Of a stretch of 41,963 bases of DNA, positions 9,001 through 15,985 are shown piece by piece; the first letter of the stretch is position 1; each line of letters begins with the position of its first letter. The notes beneath the pieces are model-generated. The model made no database searches. It had not been told where the DNA came from and saw nothing but the letters and a program-made list of their open reading frames with translations. The stretch is taken from positions 1-41,963 of the forward strand of contig JAEWQC010000125.1 of assembly GCA_023399355.1 (NCBI GenBank). Reading direction: 5' to 3'. The position numbers were made by a program, and so were the translations under genes. Origin of the DNA: Bacillota bacterium (GTDB lineage Bacteria > Bacillota > Clostridia > Acetivibrionales > DTU013).

Positions 9001-9091
9001 CGGAATGCCGGATGGAACTTTCTCTCCGGACTCATTGGCGACCAGAGCGCAAGCAGCCACTGTGATCTATAAATTGTTCAATCTGGATTGA
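6056..9091 (+). CDS. Secreted beta-helix / FN3 / SLH surface protein
   Basis: A 1011-residue exported protein. Residues 1 to about 31 are a signal peptide (LLVLTVLASTSIVAPIAYG). Residues about 38-535 form a right-handed parallel beta-helix, starting with YYVDSINGNDGDSGT and rich in N-x-I/V and HNVCINAN-like coils, as in pectate-lyase-like and other polysaccharide-acting enzymes. A fibronectin type III domain follows (about 549-632). Next are a Thr/Pro linker with TYTPTYTPTPSPAPS, a beta-rich domain often seen before S-layer anchors (about 655-830), and three SLH repeats (from about 832, 889 and 958). It would sit on the cell wall through the SLH repeats. The ATG at 6056 is chosen because AGGGGG at 6041-6046 lies at the right distance. 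The substrate is unknown. Confidence 0.88.
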   Translation: MKRLLNSKVFAILLVLTVLASTSIVAPIAYGAAAAGTSYYVDSINGNDGDSGTDQAHPWQTLDKVNSTTFQPGDKILFHTGGSWQAQLHPLGSGTAENPIVIDMYGDGSAKPAFDAGPVLTNPSTDASNYTSTVRLVDQEYWEINNLDVTNSGTSGYDRRGVSVESTGGTYNHIYIKNLYIHDVKGRLGSASGRKRTGGIIIVGEKATDYLPTARYNDILVEGNSIVDCDNVGMNICENTGINLDTNLSNVDTGAATANDSTNVVIRNNVIDHPGGDGIIVNMSYAPLVEHNVCINANARGPAYACAIWPWDCDKAIFQYNEAYGTRMAPGANGDATAWDSDAFNVGTIYQYNYSHDNDGGSIMICGNAATQDVQGGSGYSDTTYFRYNISQNDHGTIVRLQGPNLDTYTYNNTFYIGPSVSGAKIYWSSNNRGNYSYNNIFYNDGTGSSFSLGKSTNNIFDYNVYYEKQPISNIPNDAHALTSDPKLVAPGTGSTGSDSVDGYKLAADSPCIDTGMAIADNGGKDYFGNAVPAGGATDRGAYEAVNLVAPSGLAAASAAASGTQIVVTWNPVPGTTSYDLEIDGTAHSGITSASYTHTGLTDGSTHTYRVRAVTGIGTTNWSALVSATTPAHTPTYTPTYTPTPSPAPSTNDPVISVLQDGTKVLTVKPADSGSVAGKKREVKLSSGLISDELAKDVDKIVADTGIGMISIPMDVIASISGKDIKVSVEKLDAGSLPDNIKSVAGSNPVYDFNLFAGDTKVTSFGKAIEITLPYVMGTNEDVDRLTVFYINDNGELENAAGVYDAATHTMKFVTTHFSKYMVKENPVSFADIGSTAWASRSIESMAAKGIISGIGGGKFDPSSNVTRAQFAAMIVKALKLTDASAENKFKDVSKDNWYYNAVMTAYKAGIISGRTSDTFAPNADITRQEMAVMLAKAMQLVKGKALPASTGSYLSGFSDNVKIADAYRGDVALVSEYKVISGMPDGTFSPDSLATRAQAATVIYKLFNLD

Positions 9092-9100
9092 CCCATACTC

Positions 9101-9145
9101 AGATGGGGATTACCGGCTCAATAATTTAGCTGGTAATCCTCATCT
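9101..9145 (+). terminator. Terminator after the SLH protein gene
   Basis: An 18-base arm (9101-9118) pairs with 9128-9145 with two wobble positions around a 9-base loop. It lies 10 bases after the stop codon. The T run is short. Confidence 0.6.
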
Positions 9146-9159
9146 TCAATCTTGTAAAT

Positions 9160-9348
9160 GTGAAGAATAACGGCGCGTTGAGCTTTAATGACAGGGATGA
9201 TATAGCGGAAGTGAAATGCATGGCTGGGTGCTATCATAAGGCGAAGGCCGTACTTGATGAAATGTTGGAGGCAAACAGGGAACTTTTATTGCAGTTTTTC
9301 AGGGGGGGGAGAAAGGATAATGATAAAAAGCTCTTTTCACAAAAATAG
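9160..9348 (+). CDS. Short hypothetical ORF upstream of the foldase
   Basis: A 62-residue frame opening with GTG at 9160 and overlapping the start of the next gene by 29 bases. The predicted protein is charged and helical, with CMAGCYHKAKAVLDEMLEAN at its centre. No clear ribosome binding site precedes it and no family is recognised. It may be a small gene coupled to the downstream foldase, or a remnant. Confidence 0.3.
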   Translation: MKNNGALSFNDRDDIAEVKCMAGCYHKAKAVLDEMLEANRELLLQFFRGGRKDNDKKLFSQK

Positions 9349-10288
9349 ATTTATAATTTTCCCATTGCTGTTCATTATCGTTGTGCTGGCCGTAGTCCTT
9401 GTTTTAGAAGAAAGGAAACCGACATATGGGCAAATTGGCACAGTGGACGGTATACCCATCTCTTCAAAGCTATTCAGCAGTAAACTGATTAAGGATAGAA
9501 CAAAGAAGAAGGCATTGGATGATTGCGTAAGGATCATCGTTCAACAGGAGCTGGCAATAAAATACGGAATAATCGACGACGCCGACTATAAAAAAATATT
9601 AAAGGACTGCGAACTGGAAAACAAAAAAAGAAAACAGGATATGGCGGACGGCAAGCCGATATACGGCCCTGTTGAATACAGTCCGGATGATTATTTTAAC
9701 TATGTTTTCACCAATATGATCACAAAGCTGAAAACAAAATTGGGAGAGTCGGAGTTCAAGGTGGATGACACCGCACTGGAACGGATGTACGAAGCGCAAA
9801 AAGACGACCAGTTCAAGCTTGTATCAATCAGGATAAACAGGATATCATTGCCGGTAACCGATGAGAAGGGTAATGTGGATCCGGTAAAAAGACAAGAGGC
9901 CGGAGAAAAAATAGAGGACATATTAAAGCGCATAAAAGCCGGAGAAAGGTTTGAAGAACTGGCTAAAGCAGCCAACAGGGATGGAACTGTAATGGAACGG
10001 GTTTTTGATACCAGCACCAAACACATGGATTCCAGGATTAATCCAGAACTAAGAGAAACGGCGGAGGGGATGTCGCCTAATCAGGTCAGTGACATCATTA
10101 TGTTGGAGGATTCCTCCTTGAACATTATAAAATGTGAGGAGTACAAGATCGAGGGGGATATAAAATTCGACGATGTCAAAGAAAACATAAGATCATGGTA
10201 TATTGATACAAAATATGACGAATATAAGGATCAGTTGATTAGGAATGCCAGGGTGGATATCGACCCAAAAGCGTACGGGGCCCAGTAG
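9320..10288 (+). CDS. Membrane-anchored PpiC/SurA-like peptidyl-prolyl isomerase
   Basis: A 322-residue protein with an N-terminal membrane anchor (FIIFPLLFIIVVLAVVLVLE), followed by a SurA-N-like helical chaperone region and a parvulin-type domain. The parvulin part includes the beta-1 strand FKLVSIRINRISLPV, the helix DILKRIKAGERFEELAKAAN and the PNQVSDIIMLEDS segment. It would act outside the membrane on exported proteins, like PrsA. It stands 229 bases after the large SLH protein, so helping to fold that protein is a fair inference. The start at 9320 follows GAGAAAGGA, whereas longer starts lack a site. It lacks a lipobox, unlike classical PrsA. Confidence 0.75.
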   Translation: MIKSSFHKNRFIIFPLLFIIVVLAVVLVLEERKPTYGQIGTVDGIPISSKLFSSKLIKDRTKKKALDDCVRIIVQQELAIKYGIIDDADYKKILKDCELENKKRKQDMADGKPIYGPVEYSPDDYFNYVFTNMITKLKTKLGESEFKVDDTALERMYEAQKDDQFKLVSIRINRISLPVTDEKGNVDPVKRQEAGEKIEDILKRIKAGERFEELAKAANRDGTVMERVFDTSTKHMDSRINPELRETAEGMSPNQVSDIIMLEDSSLNIIKCEEYKIEGDIKFDDVKENIRSWYIDTKYDEYKDQLIRNARVDIDPKAYGAQ

Positions 10289-10430
10289 TATGATATACGG
10301 CCGGATCCAATAAACGAGTGACATTGCGCTGGGAACTGTAGAGCAGCTTCCAATAATGAATGTCAAAGTCCCTTATTGCAGAAGACAAGGTTGTATAAAC
10401 AGCGCTGTCTTTTTACTTTGGGGGCTTTAA

Positions 10431-10664
10431 GTCGGCTGTGCTTCCATCACTTTTACCCCTAAGCTAAAAAAGATCCAGGACAAATTAGAGCTTGATACCG
10501 AGGCCCAAGGCTTATTTCCAGGATGTGATTATGATTGTCCTATTTATGGGACACAATACGTAGCCAATACAACAACTACTGGCCCAGGCGGCATACAAAT
10601 TGGCGGGTGTGGAACATTTCAGGTAGTAACTGGATATGATTCAAATGTAACTCCATTATTGTAG
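10431..10664 (+). CDS. Candidate small Cys/Gly/Thr-rich peptide (start uncertain)
   Basis: An open frame of 77 codons ends at TAG 10662-10664. Its first part is charged and leader-like (PKLKKIQDKLELDTEAQG, about codons 10-27). The second part is a low-charge core with CDYDCPIYG, a run of four Thr, GPGG and IGGCGTF, with three Cys in the core. No ATG, GTG or TTG start is visible in the frame after the TAA at 10428. The true start may therefore be non-canonical, lie across a frameshift, or be lost. It is followed by a stem-loop and an operon with an ABC exporter and a cytosolic subtilase, the layout expected of a ribosomally made, post-translationally modified peptide. No modification enzyme is present. 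It is not a recognised family. Confidence 0.4.
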   Translation, partial: VGCASITFTPKLKKIQDKLELDTEAQGLFPGCDYDCPIYGTQYVANTTTTGPGGIQIGGCGTFQVVTGYDSNVTPLL

Positions 10665-10699
10665 AATAAAAATAAAAATATGCACAGTCTCATTTAAAT

Positions 10700-10740
10700 T
10701 TGGTGTATAACTATATTAACTGGTTATACACCAATATTTT
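10700..10740 (+). promoter_or_regulatory. Stem-loop between peptide ORF and transporter (attenuator?)
   Basis: TTGGTGTATAAC (10700-10711) and GTTATACACCAA (10723-10734) form a perfect 12-bp stem with an 11-base loop, followed by TATTTT. A partial terminator between a precursor gene and its transporter genes is common in peptide operons. It could equally be an operator palindrome for the permease gene. Confidence 0.6.
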
Positions 10741-10771
10741 AGCATATTGGCTAAAAATTAGAGGTAAATTG

Positions 10772-13285
10772 ATGATGGGTATCTATACTAAACTGGCTTA
10801 CAAATATATCATATTAAATAAAACAAAATCTATTATAATGGTTTTGGGTTTTGCATTGGCAATTACTTTAGCACTATCAATTGCAAGTGTTTTTGATAGT
10901 ATAATCACGACTGAAATTTACAGACAAAAAATAGATTCATTTGGATATGACTTTGGATATTCAGGAATTACCATTCAGAATATTAGTAGTGTTAAAAAAG
11001 ATATTATAAAAGATAAAAATGTAGAGTCTATTGGGATTGTAAGGGAGTTTGGATCAACTCTCGTAAAAGATGGCTTGGATGCTTACCTGAGAGGCTATGA
11101 CGGCACTGCTGTGAAGATGTTCGGAATAAAGCTTAAGGAAGGAGCATTGCCGCAAAAGTATAATGAAGTATGTCTTGAAGAATATACATTGCTGAATATG
11201 AAGAATAAACCACAAATTGGGCAAAAATTCATTTTAAATGTTAAAGATAATTCTGGTCATATTCAAAAAAACGAGTATATTCTATCTGGTATATTAAAAG
11301 ATACAAAAGATAATACTCTTAGTTTAAATAGTGTTAATATTGTGCTGGTTAATTACAGCGCTTATTCCAATAAGAGCAATACCTTATTAAGTTTATATGT
11401 AAAACTGAAACATTATGCAGGACTTTATAATAAAAGTTTAAAAATTCTGAATGATATTAACTTAAAGTATTCCTCAAAAAATCAATTTATTAATTTACAT
11501 TTTATAAAAAATGAACATTTTTTAAATAATCTTGGTCTCCTGAATAATTTTGAAACTTACAAAACCTTATTAATGCTATTTTCTGTAGGAGTAGCCGTAC
11601 TAATAGTGTTTAATTTGCTTTCGATTTCCATTACTGAAAGGATTCGTCAATATGGGCTGCTGAGAAGTATAGGAACGTCAGGAAAACAAATCAGACTGAT
11701 TATTGTTATTGAAGCTGTGTTATTAAGTTTACCGTCTATACCGATTGGTACTGCTGCAGGATACACATTTGCCCGAGTACTTGTAAACATAATATCCCCC
11801 ATATTAGTTAATAGGAGGATATATAGCGTATTTAACATCAAGAATGTTATTTTTGTATCAGTAGCTATTATTCTGGCAGCCATAATTACTTCATTGATAC
11901 CGGGCAGAAAAGTTGACAGGCTCACACCGATTGAGGCTTGCAGACACACCGATATAGGTAACGGAGTGAAAAAACGGAAAAATGCTTTGGAGTTCCTTGC
12001 AGGGAGATTTTTTGATATTATTAAAGTTATGGCGGTTTGCAATATAAATCGTAATAAAAGTAAAGCTTTTTTCATCGTAGCATCATTATCATTAAGTGGA
12101 TTTATTTTTTTAACGATTTTTTACTTTTATATTTTTATTTCTGATCCGCAAATTGGAAAAAGTACAATCACGAGTGACTTTGAGCTGCAAGTTGATATAG
12201 GAGGAAGTGAAAGATATACAGTTTCCGAGATGGAGGAAATTCAGAAAATAAATGGCGTAGAAGAAGTATATGGATATAACACTGTCAGAGGGTATACATT
12301 TATTTTTGCGGATAAACGTTTTGTGGAGGGATATAAGGCATCCTGGGCGGGAGCTGGTTTTTACCTTTATGGAAATTTTGTTTCAGCTGGAGCTGGTTTG
12401 CTTGGTTGTAATGATACATTACTTTACAAGCTGAATGTAGATAAGAATATTCTACAGGATATGAAAAGGAATGATAACGATTTTTGCGGTATCTTTAGTA
12501 CCAGATTAGATAGAAATAAGGCTTCATCGTTATTTGAACTAATCCATAAGGAATCGGAAATATATGTTGTATCAAAAAGAGACATAGACTTAAATGCAAT
12601 AAAGAAATTTTCACCTAAAATCCAGCCATGTGCGACAATGTTCATAAATGATTCCGTACCATTTGGTTATGGTGTATCTGCATATTATATGACAAATAGT
12701 TCTTTTGAAAAATTGACTGGTCTAGAAGGGTATTCAAATATTTATGTTAATATTAGAAATGGTGCAGATAGAAATAAGATTGCCAGCGAACTTCATAAAC
12801 TGGCTAATTTAAAGTCAAGTGGGAAATTAGATGATGCAGCTATGCAGCTTGGAATTGTAAGAAAGTTTTTTAGTCAAATCTCAATGCTTGTATTGGGGTT
12901 ATCGATCCTGATTCTTGTAATAGGTATTATTAGTATGTTTATTACATTAAAATCGAGTATAATCCTGCGGATGAGTGAATTAGCTGTATTAAGAGCGATA
13001 GGGATCAGCAGAAAAGATCTGAGAAAAATGTTTATTTACGAAGGATTATACTATGGAGCACTAAGCTCAACAATAAGCTCAGTCATAAGTGTTTTCTTCT
13101 GCTGCACTGTCTTTAGTCTTCCTGAATTATATACGAATCCTTTTATATCAGCATTTTTAAGGATTCCATGGACAATATTTATCAGCGTTTTTTTAGGAAA
13201 TATAGTTTTATGTATTGCTGTAACGTTGATATCTGTAAGGCCGCTTTATAGTATAAGTATAGTTGAGGCAATAAGAAATGAATAA
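10772..13285 (+). CDS. FtsX/MacB-type ABC transporter permease, 8 TM
   Basis: An 837-residue permease made of two FtsX-like halves. TM1 (IIMVLGFALAITLALSIASV) is followed by a large extracellular domain, then TM2-TM4 ending at about RKVDRLTPIEACRH. TM5 (FFIVASLSLSGFIFLTIFYF) is followed by a second extracellular domain and TM6-TM8, ending VRPLYSISIVEAIRNE. The repeated P-I-E-A / I-V-E-A cytoplasmic ends are typical of this family. It would work with the ATPase at 14130 as a mechanotransmission-type exporter or in immunity against a peptide. The ATG at 10772 follows GAGGT at 10761. The gene is clearly more AT-rich than the genes on either side, which suggests transfer. Its stop overlaps the next gene by 8 bases. 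Confidence 0.88.
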   Translation: MMGIYTKLAYKYIILNKTKSIIMVLGFALAITLALSIASVFDSIITTEIYRQKIDSFGYDFGYSGITIQNISSVKKDIIKDKNVESIGIVREFGSTLVKDGLDAYLRGYDGTAVKMFGIKLKEGALPQKYNEVCLEEYTLLNMKNKPQIGQKFILNVKDNSGHIQKNEYILSGILKDTKDNTLSLNSVNIVLVNYSAYSNKSNTLLSLYVKLKHYAGLYNKSLKILNDINLKYSSKNQFINLHFIKNEHFLNNLGLLNNFETYKTLLMLFSVGVAVLIVFNLLSISITERIRQYGLLRSIGTSGKQIRLIIVIEAVLLSLPSIPIGTAAGYTFARVLVNIISPILVNRRIYSVFNIKNVIFVSVAIILAAIITSLIPGRKVDRLTPIEACRHTDIGNGVKKRKNALEFLAGRFFDIIKVMAVCNINRNKSKAFFIVASLSLSGFIFLTIFYFYIFISDPQIGKSTITSDFELQVDIGGSERYTVSEMEEIQKINGVEEVYGYNTVRGYTFIFADKRFVEGYKASWAGAGFYLYGNFVSAGAGLLGCNDTLLYKLNVDKNILQDMKRNDNDFCGIFSTRLDRNKASSLFELIHKESEIYVVSKRDIDLNAIKKFSPKIQPCATMFINDSVPFGYGVSAYYMTNSSFEKLTGLEGYSNIYVNIRNGADRNKIASELHKLANLKSSGKLDDAAMQLGIVRKFFSQISMLVLGLSILILVIGIISMFITLKSSIILRMSELAVLRAIGISRKDLRKMFIYEGLYYGALSSTISSVISVFFCCTVFSLPELYTNPFISAFLRIPWTIFISVFLGNIVLCIAVTLISVRPLYSISIVEAIRNE

Positions 13286-13952
13286 ATTTTGCAAAACAAT
13301 AAAATATGGAAGGTTATATGAGTATAGTAATATATTAAAAGTTGCAGTTATAGATAGCGGATTAAGCGAATCATTGCAGATTTCGCTCGGTAATAGGGTG
13401 GTTGGGGGATTTTCATATGCTGTTGATAGAAATGCTGTTGAAAGACAGATTGACTTTTTCGACAACTGCGGACATGGCACTGCTTGCACTTCTATAATAA
13501 GTAAACTTGCACCAAATACTCAATTTTATATTGTAAAAATCCTTGATGAGAGTGGTAAAACGAACAGTAATATTTTAATTAAAGCTTTAAATGATTTGGC
13601 AAAATCGGACATCGATATAATTAATTTAAGTGTCTCAACAGGTACAGTCGAACATTATGCTGAACTTCAGAAAGTGTGTCATGAACTAATGCTTGAAGGC
13701 AAAATAATTATATCATCAAAAATGAATTTTGGAAGTAATTCATCATATCCTGCCATACTGGATTCGGTTATCGGAATCGAAGGAGGTATTTTCTGCAATA
13801 CAGGAATAATATGGTTTAATAAAAATAGGCCTATACAGTGTGTTGCAGATAGCTCACCCAGTATAATAAGAACCGGTGAGAATGAATACATTATTGGAAA
13901 AAGAAACAGCAAGGCTACTGCAGTGGTAACTGGAATTGTTAGATTTCTATAA
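13278..13952 (+). CDS. Compact cytosolic S8 subtilisin-like protease
   Basis: A 224-residue subtilase with no signal peptide, prodomain or membrane segment. The catalytic triad appears intact: Asp26 in VAVIDSG, His66 in NCGHGTACTS, and Ser211 in NSKATAVVTG. Asn150 in SSKMNFGSNSSYPA fits the oxyanion position. The usual GTSxA motif is altered to RNSKA. The start overlaps the permease stop (ATGAATAA), indicating translational coupling. A minimal intracellular subtilase inserted between the permease and ATPase genes suggests it trims the product carried by the transporter, for example by removing a leader peptide. That role is inference. Family membership is secure. Confidence 0.85.
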   Translation: MNKFCKTIKYGRLYEYSNILKVAVIDSGLSESLQISLGNRVVGGFSYAVDRNAVERQIDFFDNCGHGTACTSIISKLAPNTQFYIVKILDESGKTNSNILIKALNDLAKSDIDIINLSVSTGTVEHYAELQKVCHELMLEGKIIISSKMNFGSNSSYPAILDSVIGIEGGIFCNTGIIWFNKNRPIQCVADSSPSIIRTGENEYIIGKRNSKATAVVTGIVRFL

Positions 13953-14129
13953 TATGTATTCAATATATAATGCGATAAAGGGAAAATGGTTAGCGGGATA
14001 AGGAGTATCCACAAAACGACCAACTAACATGCTGTATCCGGGAAACAGGCTCAACCAAATCAAAGCGAAAAACGATGAGAAATGAAGATAATCAAAGTAT
14101 ATGAGAGTTTATTAAGGGAGGCTACTACA

Positions 14130-14798
14130 ATGTTAATACTAGAGACAAGAAATTTAACAAAAATTTATGGCGAAGATGAAGATCAACGGATTTATGCACT
14201 TAAACATATTAATATTACGGTAAATGAGGGTGAATTCATTGCAGTAACCGGCCCTAGCGGTTCAGGAAAAAGTACACTTTTACACATGCTTGGAGGGCTA
14301 GATAAAGTTACTGAAGGAGACGTTTTGGTTCAAGGTGTTAACATTTCAAATTTGAATGATGAGAAAATAAGCCAGTATCGCAGGAGTAAAATCGGATTTA
14401 TTTTTCAGTCCTATAATCTTGTGCCAGTCCTTAATGTTGAAGATAATATTACTTTACCCATTAGGCTGGATAAGAAGAAAATTGATAAGGATTATTTACA
14501 AGAAGTTATCAAGCTTCTTGATCTACAGGATAGAGTAAAGCACTATCCTAACCAGTTATCCGGGGGACAGCAGCAACGCGTAGCGATTGCAAGATCAGTG
14601 GTAAATAAACCTGCTATCATATTGGCAGATGAGCCAACAGGGAATCTTGATAGAGCGAATGGCCGAATAGTTCTTAATCTTCTGAAACACTCTGTAAGGA
14701 GTTTCAATCAAACTCTAATAATGATTACACATGATCCTGAAATTGCGAAAACAGCAGATCGTGTAATCAGGATTGAAGACGGTAAAATAGTGTCGTAA
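14130..14798 (+). CDS. MacB/LolD-type ABC transporter ATP-binding protein
   Basis: A 222-residue ATPase with Walker A GPSGSGKST (41-49), Q-loop in FIFQSYNLVP, signature LSGGQQQR (144-151), Walker B IILADEP (164-170) and the H-loop MITHDPEIA. The NLTKIYGEDE start and the TGNLD D-loop are typical of the LolD/MacB group that partners FtsX-type permeases. Its partner is the permease at 10772. The ATG at 14130 is chosen because AAGGGAGG at 14114-14121 lies directly upstream. A gap of 177 bases separates it from the subtilase gene, so it may have some independent expression. Confidence 0.92.
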   Translation: MLILETRNLTKIYGEDEDQRIYALKHINITVNEGEFIAVTGPSGSGKSTLLHMLGGLDKVTEGDVLVQGVNISNLNDEKISQYRRSKIGFIFQSYNLVPVLNVEDNITLPIRLDKKKIDKDYLQEVIKLLDLQDRVKHYPNQLSGGQQQRVAIARSVVNKPAIILADEPTGNLDRANGRIVLNLLKHSVRSFNQTLIMITHDPEIAKTADRVIRIEDGKIVS

Positions 14799-15022
14799 AT
14801 AGTTCTTTATATTTAGAAGGCTGATACCGGATTTTAAACCATTGAGGATTTTTAGAATGAACAGTATGATTTCCTATATGGAAATCAAGTTCTAATAAAA
14901 GATCCTATTAAATATTAAGATTTTGTATAAGAAGGGATCCGGAGTATTACTATCACACACAAAATGGAACTGCAATAGACGTATTGTGACTTTGAAGATA
15001 GATAAGGTTCTAACGGGAAAAT
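14799..15022. other. Intergenic stretch between ATPase and MarR gene
   Basis: This AT-rich spacer holds a small hairpin (GATTTCC TATAT GGAAATC, about 14878-14896) that may end the transporter operon. I see no supported gene in it. Confidence 0.35.
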
Positions 15023-15102
15023 ATTATAACGGTACCTGTAGAAAACTTCTTGACATTTCTAACAGGTACCGTTATAATAAAAATCAGACGGTACCTGTTA
15101 TA
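15023..15102 (+). promoter_or_regulatory. Consensus promoter with triple palindromic MarR operator
   Basis: TTGACA at 15050-15055 and TATAAT at 15073-15078 are separated by exactly 17 bases, an ideal sigma-A promoter. A 17-bp sequence at 15023-15039 is the perfect inverted copy of 15062-15078, which covers the spacer and the -10 box. A third half-copy with ACGGTACCTGTTATA lies at 15088-15102. All three centre on GGTACC. A repressor bound here would block the promoter, and the MarR gene 38 bases downstream is the obvious candidate. Confidence 0.85.
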
Positions 15103-15139
15103 CCAGTACTATAAGAAAATATATAAGGAGGCGTTCTCT

Positions 15140-15775
15140 ATGAATGAAATGAATATTGAACTTTTTGAAAAACTCTCAAGGCTGCAATGGCTTCTGCATA
15201 AGCAACATCTGCGCAATCACAACGAAAACGGCCCCATGGCCGATCCGACCCGCGGTCAGGGTAGAATCCTCGCCATATTGAAGATGCAGGATGGCATAAG
15301 TACCAAAGATTTGTCATATCTGCTTGGGATCCGCGTTTCTTCGCTCAATGAATTACTCTCCAAACTTGAAAAAAGCGGGTTTATAATCCGTGAATCTTCC
15401 GAAGCCGACAAGCGGGTAATGATTGTAAAATTGACAGAGAAAGGTAAAAATGAGCAGCAGCAGGAACGGGATTTCAGCGATATGTTCTCTTGCCTTTTCG
15501 ATGATGAACAAAAGATATTCGGAGAATATCTTGACCGTGTGATCACATCACTGACATCCGAGTTGGGTGATGATGGCGATGAAACGGGGATTGATTGGTG
15601 GAATCAGGTCCGTGAACGTATGGGAGGCGAAATGTTTGAAAAATTTGCATCTTTGCGCCGGAGCGGGTTTGATCCTCGCCAGGGTTTCGCCGGATTCCCT
15701 CACCGCGGTCCTTTCGGCGGACCGGGTATGACGCCGCAACCGCCGAAAGGCCCGCATGACTCGGAAAAAGAATAA
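15140..15775 (+). CDS. MarR family transcriptional regulator
   Basis: A 211-residue winged-helix regulator. The helix-turn-helix lies in GISTKDLSYLLGIRVSSLNE and the wing in ESSEADKRVMIVKLTEKGK. The C-terminus carries an unusual low-complexity Gly/Pro/Phe-rich tail (GFAGFPHRGPFGGPGMTPQP), which makes it longer than the typical 140-150 residues. The start follows AAGGAGG at 15125-15131. It sits directly after the palindromic operators and before two ABC exporter genes. It is thus very probably the autoregulated repressor of a multidrug-efflux operon that opens on binding a drug. The tail's function is unknown. Confidence 0.9.
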   Translation: MNEMNIELFEKLSRLQWLLHKQHLRNHNENGPMADPTRGQGRILAILKMQDGISTKDLSYLLGIRVSSLNELLSKLEKSGFIIRESSEADKRVMIVKLTEKGKNEQQQERDFSDMFSCLFDDEQKIFGEYLDRVITSLTSELGDDGDETGIDWWNQVRERMGGEMFEKFASLRRSGFDPRQGFAGFPHRGPFGGPGMTPQPPKGPHDSEKE

Positions 15776-15985
15776 GTAACGGTGAATGAATACTTTGATA
15801 TGGAAGTGTAAATTGCAGTAGCGGTGCTGCTAATTTTAAAAACAAATTGCAGCGCTCTATTTTTTTTGTGCCTTTTTCAGGAAGGCAATTCTATCAGAAG
15901 TGCTATATTATGCTTTCTATCATTGCTTCGTTTGTTTATGCCATCATTTGGCATACGAAAAAATTCAAGAAAGAAGGGATTGCCC

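Noticed and set aside
14082..14129. Longer start of the ABC ATPase at 14082
   Set aside because: The ATG at 14130 has a strong AAGGGAGG at proper spacing, and relatives begin there.
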